A stretch of DNA of 64,000 bases from Candidatus Acidianus copahuensis (GCF_000632495.1 NZ_JFZT01000048.1:124001-188000), one strand, 5' to 3'. Counted from the first letter of the stretch, positions 38,989 to 47,764 are shown. Notes: generated from the letters alone by a model not told the origin. Numbers and translations: made by a program.

Positions 38989-39676
38989 AGCAGTTGTTTA
39001 TTGTGCATTTCTCGCATAAAGGGTTTTTCGCCTTACAGGTTAGTCTACCATGTGCTATTAGTAAATGATGCGCCTTCAGATAGGAATCCTTTGGAAATAT
39101 TTTCATTAAATTCCTAGAAATGGACTCATAATTTTTCCCATCTATACCTAAACGTAATGAAACACGTTTAATATGTGTGTCAACTGGAAATACAGGATAT
39201 CCTTTACAGGTTAGAAGTACTACATCTGCTGTTTTTTCTCCTACTCCTGGTAAACTCATTAGAATATTCCTAGCTTTATCCTCTTGGTTTAATATATTGT
39301 TAAGATCTCCGTATTTATCAAGAATAATATTTGATAATTCAATTATCCTTTTAGCTTTAGAGTTATAGAGCCCAATATTCCTAATTGCCTTGGCGACATT
39401 AAGCATATCAGCCTTAGCTAATTTATCTAAGGATATACCGATATTACCCTCAAGGTTATAGTATGCCTTATAAGCTCCACGATCAGTGGAGTTCTGAGAT
39501 AATATAGTTGCAATAAGAACCTTAAATGGGTCTTTGGTCTTGAGCCAAACATCGTACGCTATGTAATCGGAAGGATTAGTAGTGTAGACACGCTCTAGTT
39601 CTTTAAGGATATATCTTCCCTCACATTTCACAGAATGAGTAAAACATCTTTTAAATAAAAAAGAACCACTTTTCAA
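38939..39676 (-). CDS. nth: Endonuclease III (DNA glycosylase/AP lyase)
   Basis: 245 residues. The helix-hairpin-helix LPGVGEKTADVVLL contains the catalytic lysine, and the aspartate follows in PVDTHIKRVSLRLG. The C-terminal cysteines CKAKNPLCEKCTINNCC fit the C-x6-C-x2-C-x5-C pattern of the 4Fe-4S loop. The enzyme removes oxidised pyrimidines and nicks the abasic site. The tail SRVVKSKRSHST extends past the cluster and overlaps the start of the ParB-like gene by 50 bases. It is divergent from the winged-helix gene, 3 bases away. Confidence 0.95.
   Translation of the reverse strand: MKSGSFLFKRCFTHSVKCEGRYILKELERVYTTNPSDYIAYDVWLKTKDPFKVLIATILSQNSTDRGAYKAYYNLEGNIGISLDKLAKADMLNVAKAIRNIGLYNSKAKRIIELSNIILDKYGDLNNILNQEDKARNILMSLPGVGEKTADVVLLTCKGYPVFPVDTHIKRVSLRLGIDGKNYESISRNLMKIFPKDSYLKAHHLLIAHGRLTCKAKNPLCEKCTINNCCEYYSRVVKSKRSHST
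39648..39657 (+). promoter_or_regulatory. TATA box of the winged-helix gene at 39680
   Basis: CTTTTAAATA centred about 27 bases before the ATG at 39680, suggesting a leaderless mRNA. The element lies inside the first codons of nth on the other strand. Confidence 0.55.
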
Positions 39677-39679
39677 CTG

Positions 39680-39946
39680 ATGTACGAAATTAAGATAGTG
39701 TTAGAGGCAATTAAGGATGGTGCCTTAAATCCAGGAGAAGTAGTAGTCAAGACAGGGTTGCCTAGATATGAGATTCTAGCACTGTTTCATGTTCTAGAGG
39801 GGCTGAATCTTATAGAGGCAATATACTCAAAGGGTTCGCATAAGGTATATAAGCTCACAAAAAAAGGAAAAGAGATTCTTGAAGGTCTAGAGAAGGGATT
39901 AGAACTTGAAATAGCTGTGAAAGGATTTACAGAATCAGTATCATAG
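39680..39946 (+). CDS. Small winged-helix protein
   Basis: 88 residues forming one winged-helix domain: EAIKDGALNPGEVVVKTGLPRYEILALFHVLEGLNLIEAI as the HTH part and KGSHKVYKLTKKGKEIL as the wing. The protein is of the size of archaeal one-domain regulators. It stands alone between nth (divergent) and the IS200/IS605-type end remnant. Targets unknown. Confidence 0.8.
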   Translation: MYEIKIVLEAIKDGALNPGEVVVKTGLPRYEILALFHVLEGLNLIEAIYSKGSHKVYKLTKKGKEILEGLEKGLELEIAVKGFTESVS

Positions 39947-39963
39947 ATTTCTTTTGACTTACT

Positions 39964-39998
39964 CTGACCTCCTCCCCGCTCTAAAGAGCGAGGCTTTC
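39964..39998 (-). mobile_element. Relic of an IS200/IS605-type element end (hairpin)
   Basis: On the minus strand the segment reads GAAAGCC, then a stem CCTCGCTC/GAGCGGGG with a TTTA loop, then AGGAGGTCAG. This GAAAGCC...GGGGAGGAGGTCA hairpin is the familiar end found beside tnpB (IS200/IS605 family) in archaea and bacteria. The stem pairs fully on the minus strand counting one U-G pair. No tnpA or tnpB frame is next to it, so only the end survives. Confidence 0.6.
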
Positions 39999-40002
39999 AG
40001 TT

Positions 40003-40034
40003 GTAAATATAATTATATGTAAATATAATTATAT
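40003..40034. repeat. Two tandem copies of a 16-base AT-rich unit
   Basis: The unit TGTAAATATAATTATA occurs twice head to tail right beside the IS200/IS605-type hairpin. It may be a small duplication or part of the relic's flank. Confidence 0.55.
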
Positions 40035-40077
40035 ATTATTATAACCAGATATTTTACTCATTTTCAATTAAGTCAGT

Positions 40078-42249
40078 TTATATGTCTATTTGCATAAGCT
40101 TCCCTAATGCATCCTTAAGAATTTTCTCGGCTTTACTTTGGTTTATGCCTAAGATGATCGATAAATGATACCAGCTTTTTCCTTGAAGACATCTAGCTAT
40201 AAGTACTCCTAGCTCTATATCGTCAAGATGGATTGGTAAAAGGTAAAAGTACTTTACCAATATGGAATGTACTGCCTCAGCAACAGAATTATATGGGAGT
40301 ATCCCGTTAACATAAGCCAATATTTTATCTCGATACGATTCTGGAATCTCAAATTTCTTTTCAATTTTACAGCAACTGAGAATCTTTAACAGTATTATCG
40401 GATTAATATTAAAATATACCTGATGAGATGTTCTAAGTATCTTGTCCTTTAATAAAGAGTAGAGGTTTTTTGCTAGTTGTTCTATTTGCTTATTTAATGG
40501 CTTTATAACTATAATAGAGTATCCTCCCAATCCTTCGTTTTTCTTAGATGCCATATAAACTGGGATAAATCCATTCTTCAGCCAGAAGCTAAGTACCTTA
40601 ACATCACCTAAAAAAGAGGAACCTATCCAATCGTAACCTTCGCTTAATGCTACTTCCTCTATATGTTGAAGTAGTTTGCTTCCATATCCTCTGCCTTGAA
40701 GCGAAGGAGATACAGCTATTCTCATAACTCTAAGTCCCTTAAACAGTCCAAATTCTTTCAATCGAGCATACTTCACTATTCTCTCAGGAATTAGATTGCC
40801 TTCTAGTTCTTTCCCCTCATATATTTCATGAATTTTCTCATAGGCAAGATTACCTTCTTCGAGTACTTGTGCTACCGCGGACGAACCGTAGGCAAAAATT
40901 CTTTGATTTGGCATATCTCCTAAAAACATAAGGTCATCGGGCGAGTTTCTATAATGTGCAGTTACGAGGACTCCATATACTTCCTTTAATAATTTTTCGT
41001 TAGAAAATAGATCCTCTTGTCTAATCTCAGATACAGAGTCTTGAACTGAATAGGAAGGTTCAACTTCAAATAACATGACATCATTTATGAATTTTTCAAC
41101 GGGGTCTCCTTTAGCGTATCTTATAGGATATGTTAATTTGAGTCTTTGGAGATTAGACTGGTTTAAGGAGTCTAAGAACTTAATGAAAGCCTTATTAGAA
41201 CCTTCATATCCATAAACTGTTGTTATTAGCGCAACTTTTTCCCATTTACTTACATAGTTTTCAAGATATTCGACACCAAGACTTCCAGCCTCATCCACTA
41301 TTAACATATCTGCATTGGCATCTTTAGCTAGATCTGGAGAAGTCCATCTTACTATAGCTTCTCCAGCAGTAACTTTCATTATTTTTCCTTCCTTAGATAT
41401 AACTCTTCTATATCTTATCCCTAGAGCATCTAGTCCTTTTAGTAGAAAGTCTAAAATAGAGTATGAGGAAAAATATGATGGGGACGTAATATATACTGTA
41501 ATTGGATCTCTTCTTTTCTTAATAAATTCCGCTAATGCTAGACCTACTCCTGCACTTTTCCCCCTTCCTCTAGGTGCAGTAACAGAAAATATTCTTTTTC
41601 CTCTTAAGTTAAAAAAATTCGAAAATTCTTCAATTAGTTTAACTTGATCGTTTGAGACACATAGGGAATAAATTGCCTTTGAAATTTTAGCGCTATTTTT
41701 TCCTTTTAAGGGCTTATTTGACTCAGATGAGTTAAATGGTTTAAAAAAGACCTCTTGATTCTCAATTACTGCGATGCCTCTGTGTTGTTTAGCTAAGCTT
41801 AAGAATCTTTCCTCAAATAGATCTTTGACCTTTCCATCTCTAGTTATGGACTCTTTATATAGCTTTCCCCTACTTATATCATTGCTATACAAAACAATTA
41901 ACCCTCCTCCGGAGGCTAGGTCTGTAAGCCTTGAAATATAATTTGGTCTAAAATCATCTATTGCATCTAAAATGACTACGTTAAATGTTTCTCCTAAGTA
42001 TTTTTCTGAAGATGAGTAATCTATATCCACAATCTTACCTATCTTTTCTTTGAATTGATTAAGCCTATTTTTACTTCCATTAATCCACGGATGGAAAGCA
42101 TAAGCTATTTTAGATTCCTTATTTTTTTCCAAATATTGCTGAACTAGTTGTATTGTATTATCTAATGCATTATCTCCTTGAATAATAACCATTATCCTGT
42201 AATATCCTAATTTAGCATCTTCAAAGTACTTTTCAAAATCTAACTTCAT
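40078..42249 (-). CDS. tmcA: tRNA(Met) cytidine acetyltransferase TmcA
   Basis: 723 residues. The N-terminal domain is followed by an RNA-helicase-like ATPase with Walker A TAPRGRGKSAG near 226-236 and Walker B MLIVDEAGSLG. Then comes a GNAT domain with VSPSLQGRGYGSKLLQHIEE near 525-545 and a C-terminal tRNA-binding tail. TmcA uses ATP and acetyl-CoA to form N4-acetylcytidine at the wobble base of elongator tRNA-Met; thermophilic archaea also acetylate rRNA. It is overlapped by 17 bases by the 2-hydroxyacid dehydrogenase gene upstream. Confidence 0.94.
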   Translation of the reverse strand: MKLDFEKYFEDAKLGYYRIMVIIQGDNALDNTIQLVQQYLEKNKESKIAYAFHPWINGSKNRLNQFKEKIGKIVDIDYSSSEKYLGETFNVVILDAIDDFRPNYISRLTDLASGGGLIVLYSNDISRGKLYKESITRDGKVKDLFEERFLSLAKQHRGIAVIENQEVFFKPFNSSESNKPLKGKNSAKISKAIYSLCVSNDQVKLIEEFSNFFNLRGKRIFSVTAPRGRGKSAGVGLALAEFIKKRRDPITVYITSPSYFSSYSILDFLLKGLDALGIRYRRVISKEGKIMKVTAGEAIVRWTSPDLAKDANADMLIVDEAGSLGVEYLENYVSKWEKVALITTVYGYEGSNKAFIKFLDSLNQSNLQRLKLTYPIRYAKGDPVEKFINDVMLFEVEPSYSVQDSVSEIRQEDLFSNEKLLKEVYGVLVTAHYRNSPDDLMFLGDMPNQRIFAYGSSAVAQVLEEGNLAYEKIHEIYEGKELEGNLIPERIVKYARLKEFGLFKGLRVMRIAVSPSLQGRGYGSKLLQHIEEVALSEGYDWIGSSFLGDVKVLSFWLKNGFIPVYMASKKNEGLGGYSIIVIKPLNKQIEQLAKNLYSLLKDKILRTSHQVYFNINPIILLKILSCCKIEKKFEIPESYRDKILAYVNGILPYNSVAEAVHSILVKYFYLLPIHLDDIELGVLIARCLQGKSWYHLSIILGINQSKAEKILKDALGKLMQIDI

Positions 42250-43180
42250 AAATTGGTTTCTCCCCTTTTAGCGCTAATAATAAGTTTTTAGTTGCAATTT
42301 CGGCCATCCTTTCCCTGGTCTCAACCGTTGCGCTTCCCAAATGAGGAGTTAGAACTACGTTTTCAAGGTTTACCAGTTTGCTATCTCTAGGCAAAGGTTC
42401 ATTCTCAAAAACGTCAAGTCCGGCTCCTGCAATCCACCCTTCAGTTAGAGCTTTTATCAATGCTTTTTCATCTACTATTTTTCCCCTAGAGGCATTTATT
42501 AAGAAAGAATCCTTTTTCATTAATCTTAGTTTATCTTCATTTATCATGTGATATGTTAATTCATTAAGTTCAGCAGATACAATAACAAAGTCTGATGTCT
42601 TTAGTAGTTCATCTAAATTTAGGTATTCTGCATCAACGTTATGTCTCTCTCTTGAGTAATACACCACTCTCATACTGAATCCCTTTGCTCTTCTGAGCAC
42701 AGCTTTCCCTATTCTGCCCATACCTATGATTCCTATAGTTTTTCCAAAGACCTCTCTTCCTAGCATAAACGTAGGATACCAAGGTGTATTCCACTGACCT
42801 TTACGTATGACCCTGTCTCCTTCAGCAATTCTTCTTGCTGATGCTAAAATGAGACCAAAAATAAGATCAGCCGTAGCCTCGGTAAGTACTTCTGGTGTGT
42901 AAGTAATTATAATTCCCTTTGAAATTGCGTATCTCACATCTATATGATCGTAACCTACGCTGTAAGTACTTATTACTTTTAATTTTGAAGCTACGTCTAT
43001 TATTTCCTTATCTATTTTCTCAGTGAGTGTGACTAAAGCTCCATCTTTATCCTTAATGTGTTGCATGAGGCATTGTTTAGGTGGTGGATAAACATCTTTC
43101 CAAAGGTCTATCTTACACTCCTTTCCTAGTAAACCCAACCAGTCACCTGGCAATTCTTTTGTAACTAGAATGTTGAACAT
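42233..43180 (-). CDS. D-2-hydroxyacid dehydrogenase (glyoxylate/hydroxypyruvate reductase-like)
   Basis: 315 residues. The NAD(P) Rossmann motif is GIIGMGRIGKAVLRR near 148-162. The catalytic arginine is in LINASRGKIVDEKAL, the glutamate in GLDVFENEPLPRD and the histidine in TPHLGSAT near 281-288. The sequence is closest to archaeal glyoxylate reductase/hydroxypyruvate reductases. It would reduce glyoxylate or hydroxypyruvate with NAD(P)H. It precedes tmcA with a 17-base overlap, so they share an mRNA. Confidence 0.88.
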   Translation of the reverse strand: MFNILVTKELPGDWLGLLGKECKIDLWKDVYPPPKQCLMQHIKDKDGALVTLTEKIDKEIIDVASKLKVISTYSVGYDHIDVRYAISKGIIITYTPEVLTEATADLIFGLILASARRIAEGDRVIRKGQWNTPWYPTFMLGREVFGKTIGIIGMGRIGKAVLRRAKGFSMRVVYYSRERHNVDAEYLNLDELLKTSDFVIVSAELNELTYHMINEDKLRLMKKDSFLINASRGKIVDEKALIKALTEGWIAGAGLDVFENEPLPRDSKLVNLENVVLTPHLGSATVETRERMAEIATKNLLLALKGEKPIYEVRF

Positions 43181-43674
43181 AGATAATTTATTGACTTACT
43201 GAATTAAGAGTTTATTTAGACTGACTATGAGGAAAAAATACAAAAAAATAAGATTATCTGAAACTAATACATTGTAGGATCTATATTCAATAGTTCACGT
43301 CTTGAAACAGTACAAGTAAGCTTTGTGTATTATACGATATTTTAAGTTTTATTTTTATAAATTAATTACAGGACTTTGATTTATGGTCTTTTTATTATAT
43401 AAAAATCATAAACTTAACTCAAAAGATCTTATCCCAATAACTTAGCAAATTACTCCAATAATTGATCTTCTGCTTTATAACTATTCCTTGCTCTTGCTAG
43501 TATGGGCGTGACAACTTTATAGGATCTGATGCGGGTCCTTTAAGAGATGCGACGTTAGGTAAACAAATGAAGTCATACAAGTAGTATGTCTCTGTATCTT
43601 TCTAGCTGAAAGTTGCTCTATAAAGCATTTGTGAAACTTAAATACAAGAGTTAGAAAACTGTTATGAAGAATAT
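43181..43674. other. Intergenic region with a GC-richer island
   Basis: 494 bases between the divergently arranged dehydrogenase and stress-protein genes. Most is AT-rich and featureless. A GC-richer stretch at about 43500-43590 stands out; in one plus frame it reads GRDNFIGSDAGPLRDATLGK followed by more open codons, then stops. It may be a decayed tail of a transposase gene, which cannot be proved by eye. The last 40 bases hold the usp promoter. Confidence 0.4.
43637..43644 (+). promoter_or_regulatory. TATA box of the universal stress protein gene
   Basis: CTTAAATA, about 34 bases before the ATG at 43675, predicting transcription from near 43667. Confidence 0.45.
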
Positions 43675-44103
43675 ATGTTTAATCATATTTTGGTAGCGTA
43701 TGATGGTTCGGAACACGCAAAAAAAGCATTAGAGGTAGGAATAGATTTAGCTAAAAAGTATAATGCAAAATTAGAAGTTGTAGAAGTTGTAGATACTGCA
43801 GTTTTCGCTGGCGCTGGAATAGCTCCTGTTCCTGCTGATGTTATAGATTCTGTGTATAACAGAGCGAAAGCCGATATAGAGGAGGCAAAAAAGATTTCTA
43901 AGGAGAAGGGAATAGACGCTGAAGGCGTAACTCTTGAAGGAGAACCTGCTTCTGCAATTCTCGAATATTCTAGCAAAAATAACATAGACCTAATAGTCAC
44001 TGGTAGTAGAGGGTTGTCAGCTATAAAAAGAATATTCTTAGGTAGTGTCTCCTCAAGGATAGTTCAAGAGGCTAAAGTTCCAGTCTTAGTAATAAAGAAA
44101 TAG
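43675..44103 (+). CDS. Universal stress protein (UspA family, ATP-binding type)
   Basis: 142 residues, single Usp domain. It begins MFNHILVAYDGSEHAKKALE, and the C-terminal nucleotide site GSRGLSAIKRIFLGSVSS fits G-2x-G-9x-G-S exactly, so ATP binding is likely. Usp proteins act as dimers in stress survival. It is a single gene with its own promoter; biotin ligase lies convergent 3 bases beyond its stop. Confidence 0.93.
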   Translation: MFNHILVAYDGSEHAKKALEVGIDLAKKYNAKLEVVEVVDTAVFAGAGIAPVPADVIDSVYNRAKADIEEAKKISKEKGIDAEGVTLEGEPASAILEYSSKNNIDLIVTGSRGLSAIKRIFLGSVSSRIVQEAKVPVLVIKK

Positions 44104-44106
44104 TAA

Positions 44107-44796
44107 TCAAATAACTTCTACTCTTAATACGTCCTCAGCTTCAAATATACCGCAGTCAGTTACTAGCCTTCCATATCTATCCACAAAGAGAGCAACACAT
44201 TTTTTCTCAGAATCTTTCTCAATTAATCTAATTTTTCTCTCCTTCATAGAAAGGAATTCATTAACCTCACTTATTATTTTCTCAGTGTTATCTATCTCTC
44301 TATAATACTCCTCTATAGATTTGATTACGCGATCTAAAATTTCATCGTTATTTACATTTTTACCAGTTTCTAAGAGCAATGAAGTAGCGTAGAGTTCTTG
44401 AGGAAATTCCTTCACATTAGAATTTATACCTATTCCTATAAATACGGTAGAGATATTGCCTAATGCTTCGGCTTCAATAAGGATTCCTGAGATTTTTCTG
44501 TCTGATACTGTGATATCATTAGGCCATCTTATTCTTGAATCTACATAGTTTGAAAGAACTTTTCTAACTGCAAGTGATGTAATTATACTTAAGGATGGTA
44601 CTTTTTCCGTAGGAATTCCCTTCTTAGCATATGTGAACCATAATCCACCGATAGGTGAATACCATTCCCTCCTATATCTTCCTCTTGCTTTTGTCTGTTC
44701 ATCTGCTATTACTATAAAATCTGAAAATAACATATTGTGAACAGCTTCTGCAAAATCTTGAGTTGAGGTAATTTTAGGAGCTCTAAATGTCAACAT
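44107..44796 (-). CDS. birA: Biotin-protein ligase (short form, no DNA-binding domain)
   Basis: 229 residues. The biotin/ATP loop is DEQTKARGRYRREWYSP, followed by SRIRWPNDITVSDRKISGILIEAE with the lysine of the ligand site, and a small SH3-like C-terminal domain. There is no N-terminal HTH, so it does not repress transcription like E. coli BirA. It biotinylates the carrier protein of acetyl/propionyl-CoA carboxylase, a key enzyme of the Sulfolobales 3-hydroxypropionate/4-hydroxybutyrate carbon fixation cycle. It overlaps sua5 by 14 bases. Confidence 0.92.
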   Translation of the reverse strand: MLTFRAPKITSTQDFAEAVHNMLFSDFIVIADEQTKARGRYRREWYSPIGGLWFTYAKKGIPTEKVPSLSIITSLAVRKVLSNYVDSRIRWPNDITVSDRKISGILIEAEALGNISTVFIGIGINSNVKEFPQELYATSLLLETGKNVNNDEILDRVIKSIEEYYREIDNTEKIISEVNEFLSMKERKIRLIEKDSEKKCVALFVDRYGRLVTDCGIFEAEDVLRVEVI

Positions 44797-45835
44797 ATTT
44801 GCTTACATCTCCTTTTTCTTTTACTACTGAAAATCCGGACGCTTTTCTAGATCTATTCATTATCGCTAATCCTATTCCTTTTTCTTCAACTCCTTCAAGG
44901 ACTCCTAGATCCGCGTCCATTTTATCTAATCTTCTAAATGCATCAAACAAGTTTTTTGCGACTTCATAAAGATTCTCCTTACTCCCTAGCTGTATTCTTG
45001 GTTCGTCGATTTTCCCGCAATCTTCGCTTAGGCATATTGCTACAGTTGTGTATTTTTTGCGTAAAATTTTCACTACATCCACGAATATATTCTGATCTTC
45101 TACTAATATCATCTTCTTTGAAGGAGCATAGTGTTTATACTTCATTCCCGGCGCTAGAGCTACCTTGAATCCTCCCTTAAAAAGTTCTTGTGGAATTTCT
45201 AGGTCAGGAAAGATTTTTTTCAGTTCTTCAACGGTGAAAGGACCTGGTCTCAGTAGAGTAGGTGGATTTACTGTGACATTAACTATTGTTGACTCAACAC
45301 CAAAGAACGTTTCTCCTCCGTCTATGATTACGTCAACTCTTTCATTCATGTCTTCAATTACATGTTCAGCTTTAGTCGGACTAGGTTTTGTAGCTAAGTT
45401 TGCACTAGGTGCTGCTATTGGCACTCCGCTTTCCCTTATTAGTTGAAGAGCAATGGGATGAGCAGGTGATCTTACTGCCACTGTATCTAATCCTGCCGTA
45501 GTTTCCTTAGGGACCTTATCTGTTTTCGGCAATATGAAGGTGATTGGACCTGGCCAAACTTTTTGGACTAGGTCTAAGACATAGTCTGGAATATTCTTCG
45601 CAACATCAAATAATTGATTCAAATCAGCAATGTGAACTATCAGCGGGTTATCCATGGGTCTATTCTTAGCTTCATATACTTTTCTTGCAGCTTGTGGGTT
45701 AAAAGCGTCAGCTCCTAGTCCATATACTGTCTCTGTAGGGAAAGCAACTGTTGCTCCTTTCTTTATATAGTCGGCTGCAATCCTAATCTTTTCAATTTCT
45801 GGATTCAAAGGGTCTACTTTAAGTACTATAGTCAT
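44783..45835 (-). CDS. sua5: Threonylcarbamoyl-AMP synthase (Sua5, two domains)
   Basis: 350 residues. The YrdC domain (about 1-200) has the opening KKGATVAFPTETVYGLGADAF, KNRPMDNPLIVH and PSANLATKPSPT. The C-terminal Sua5 domain begins near 235 (APGMKYKHYAPSKKMILVED). Sua5 makes threonylcarbamoyl-AMP from threonine, bicarbonate and ATP for t6A37 of ANN-decoding tRNAs, working with the KEOPS complex. The two-domain Sua5 form, not the short TsaC, is usual in Sulfolobales. Confidence 0.95.
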   Translation of the reverse strand: MTIVLKVDPLNPEIEKIRIAADYIKKGATVAFPTETVYGLGADAFNPQAARKVYEAKNRPMDNPLIVHIADLNQLFDVAKNIPDYVLDLVQKVWPGPITFILPKTDKVPKETTAGLDTVAVRSPAHPIALQLIRESGVPIAAPSANLATKPSPTKAEHVIEDMNERVDVIIDGGETFFGVESTIVNVTVNPPTLLRPGPFTVEELKKIFPDLEIPQELFKGGFKVALAPGMKYKHYAPSKKMILVEDQNIFVDVVKILRKKYTTVAICLSEDCGKIDEPRIQLGSKENLYEVAKNLFDAFRRLDKMDADLGVLEGVEEKGIGLAIMNRSRKASGFSVVKEKGDVSKYVDI

Positions 45836-45860
45836 TTTAACTTTTATGAGAATCTGTAGA

Positions 45861-45929
45861 ATTAATAAGTAATGATGAGGAAACCACCGAATGCTACAGA
45901 TGGCATAACAAGGATGACTGAAAATTAAT
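45861..45929 (+). ncRNA. Candidate C/D-box guide sRNA
   Basis: A C box ATGATGA at 45872-45878 and a D box CTGA at 45918-45921 lie 39 bases apart, the usual size for archaeal C/D sRNA. Flanking ATTAAT at 45861-45866 and 45924-45929 can pair as a terminal stem. The internal D' and C' boxes are degenerate (CAGATGG region near 45897-45903). Guide targets were not identified. It lies in the sua5-nuoB intergenic gap. Confidence 0.4.
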
Positions 45930-46061
45930 GATTGATGATTTGTGAGGTGATCTCTGAAGTTGTGATGAAATCGGAAAGATTTAAACTCTCTAGGATGGGA
46001 ATATTAAATTTTATCTAGCAAACCTATTTAAGTAAAGCTTCGAATATAATTGCAGATAATT

Positions 46062-46574
46062 ATGAGTGATCAAATCTTACTATCGGGAAATTTACAAGAA
46101 GTTACCAAAAAGGCTTTGGTTTGGTTATTAAACAAAAAACCAATAAAGGAATTAAGAGACTGGGGTACTGCATTCTCTTTATGGCCTCCACACTTTACTA
46201 CAAGTTGTTGTGGAGCTGAGTTTGGAGCTTTTTCTGCTGCAAGATTTGATGGTGAACGATATGGAATGTTACCATTCTCTTCCTCTAGGCAATCAAATAT
46301 CCTTGTAATAGAAGGGACAATGACCAGAAAGATGGCTAGAGCGGCTAGAATAGTATATGAACAGATGCCAGAACCAAAATATGTAATGGCTATAGGTGCA
46401 TGTAGTTTAGAAGGAGGTATATTTTGGAATTCGTACAATACTGTATTACCTTCAGAGGTTGGAATACCAGTAGACATATATGTTCCTGGGTGTCCTATAA
46501 GGCCTGAAGCAATAGCCAGAGGTCTTCTTACTTTGCAAAAGAGAATCATGGGTCACGATTCAATTAAGATGTAA
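46062..46574 (+). CDS. nuoB: NuoB-like NADH-quinone oxidoreductase subunit (orphan)
   Basis: 170 residues from ATG 46062; the TTG at 46050 is also open. The 4Fe-4S N2 cluster ligands are in TTSCCGAEFG, AIGACSLEGG and VPGCPIRPEAI, all four cysteines present. The family passes electrons from the peripheral arm to quinone in complex I-like enzymes. No other complex I gene is adjacent, so it must work with subunits encoded elsewhere or have another partner. A TATTTAAGT element at 46025-46033 is the probable promoter. It overlaps the convergent glycerate kinase gene by 22 bases. Confidence 0.9.
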   Translation: MSDQILLSGNLQEVTKKALVWLLNKKPIKELRDWGTAFSLWPPHFTTSCCGAEFGAFSAARFDGERYGMLPFSSSRQSNILVIEGTMTRKMARAARIVYEQMPEPKYVMAIGACSLEGGIFWNSYNTVLPSEVGIPVDIYVPGCPIRPEAIARGLLTLQKRIMGHDSIKM

Positions 46575-47764
46575 ATATTATTTACATTCGTGTATGTTGG
46601 ACCTGTATTTACTGTTAGTGAGTATTTTTCAAGTAATTCGTAGCTTGAATGCTGCTTTAGATGAGCATTTATCTCCTCTTCTGGTATATCTATGTCTTTT
46701 AGAATACAACCTGCATACTCGCTATTACCATCTATTCCATCAGTAGCTATAGCATATAAGGTAAAATCTTTTTTCTTCCTTATATTTTTAAGAAAAGATA
46801 ACGCTACTTCTCCATTCCTTCCGCCTTTTCCCGATTTTCCGCTTATTGTAACTTCTGGTTCTCCTCCTATAAGTATAGTACCTGCCTCGAACGGTAATTT
46901 ATAATCATTGATTGAGTTATGGATTGACGCTAGAAATTTACCTAAATCTTTAGCTTCTCCTGAAACTTCTGAAGTAAGTAAAAGAGGATTAGGTAAAAAG
47001 TCTCTAAGACCTTTTAAGACATCCATATTATCCAAGACGATAAAATTAAATGAATTAACCTGCTTTGGACTTTCAATAAGAAAATTTGAGTATTGTGATA
47101 AGTCCATCTGATTAAGTATTTTGGAGGCATCAACAACGGTACTACTGTCAGCTACGGTATATCCGCTACCTATTGTATCTAAATTATTACCTGGAACGTC
47201 ACTTATAATTAAAGATACTACTGGCGCTTTTGACATCATAGCTAATTTACCTCCTTTTAGTTTAGATAGATGCTTTCTTACTATGTTAATATTTTTTATT
47301 CCTAATCCAGACTTTATTAATATATCATTTATTTTTCTATACTCATTAAGTGAAATAACTGGAACTTCCATCAAAGCCGATGCGCCTCCTGATAGTAAGA
47401 AAAAAAGGACATCATAGTCCTCCTCTTTCAGTAATTTCTCTGCCATCTCTCCAGCTTTTATACTATTTTCATCAACTTGGGGATGTCCAGCGTAAATTAC
47501 GTTTGAATCTAGATCAATCTTAGTTCCATAAGGTGAGACAACAAGAGATTGAACCGGTTTTACTCTATCAAGAAAGAATTTAGCCATTTTATACGATGCT
47601 TTACCGACAGCAATAATTAAAGGTCTTGTAAAGTTGAGCTCAAAATTTTCTATCTTTATGGAATTACGGGAGAGGCTGATCTTTTTAGATAATGCTGTGT
47701 AAGGATCGGCTAATCGTAAAATTTGTCTTATGATAGAATCTACTTCCATAGTTATCTCTATCAA
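46553..47764 (-). CDS. Glycerate kinase, MOFRL type (2-phosphoglycerate forming)
   Basis: 403 residues with the glycerate-kinase fold: IIAVGKASYKMAKFF, FLLSGGASALMEVPV near 121-135, and the C-terminal MOFRL domain with GKGGRNGEVALSFL and ATDGIDGNSEYAG. The enzyme makes 2-phosphoglycerate from D-glycerate, the entry to lower glycolysis in the branched Entner-Doudoroff pathway of Sulfolobus. It is a single gene on this strand, convergent with nuoB. Confidence 0.92.
   Translation of the reverse strand: MIEITMEVDSIIRQILRLADPYTALSKKISLSRNSIKIENFELNFTRPLIIAVGKASYKMAKFFLDRVKPVQSLVVSPYGTKIDLDSNVIYAGHPQVDENSIKAGEMAEKLLKEEDYDVLFFLLSGGASALMEVPVISLNEYRKINDILIKSGLGIKNINIVRKHLSKLKGGKLAMMSKAPVVSLIISDVPGNNLDTIGSGYTVADSSTVVDASKILNQMDLSQYSNFLIESPKQVNSFNFIVLDNMDVLKGLRDFLPNPLLLTSEVSGEAKDLGKFLASIHNSINDYKLPFEAGTILIGGEPEVTISGKSGKGGRNGEVALSFLKNIRKKKDFTLYAIATDGIDGNSEYAGCILKDIDIPEEEINAHLKQHSSYELLEKYSLTVNTGPTYTNVNNIYILIES

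Noticed and set aside
46070..46549. A 159-codon minus-strand frame opposite nuoB
   Set aside because: Antisense shadow; nuoB has all four cluster cysteines and a promoter.
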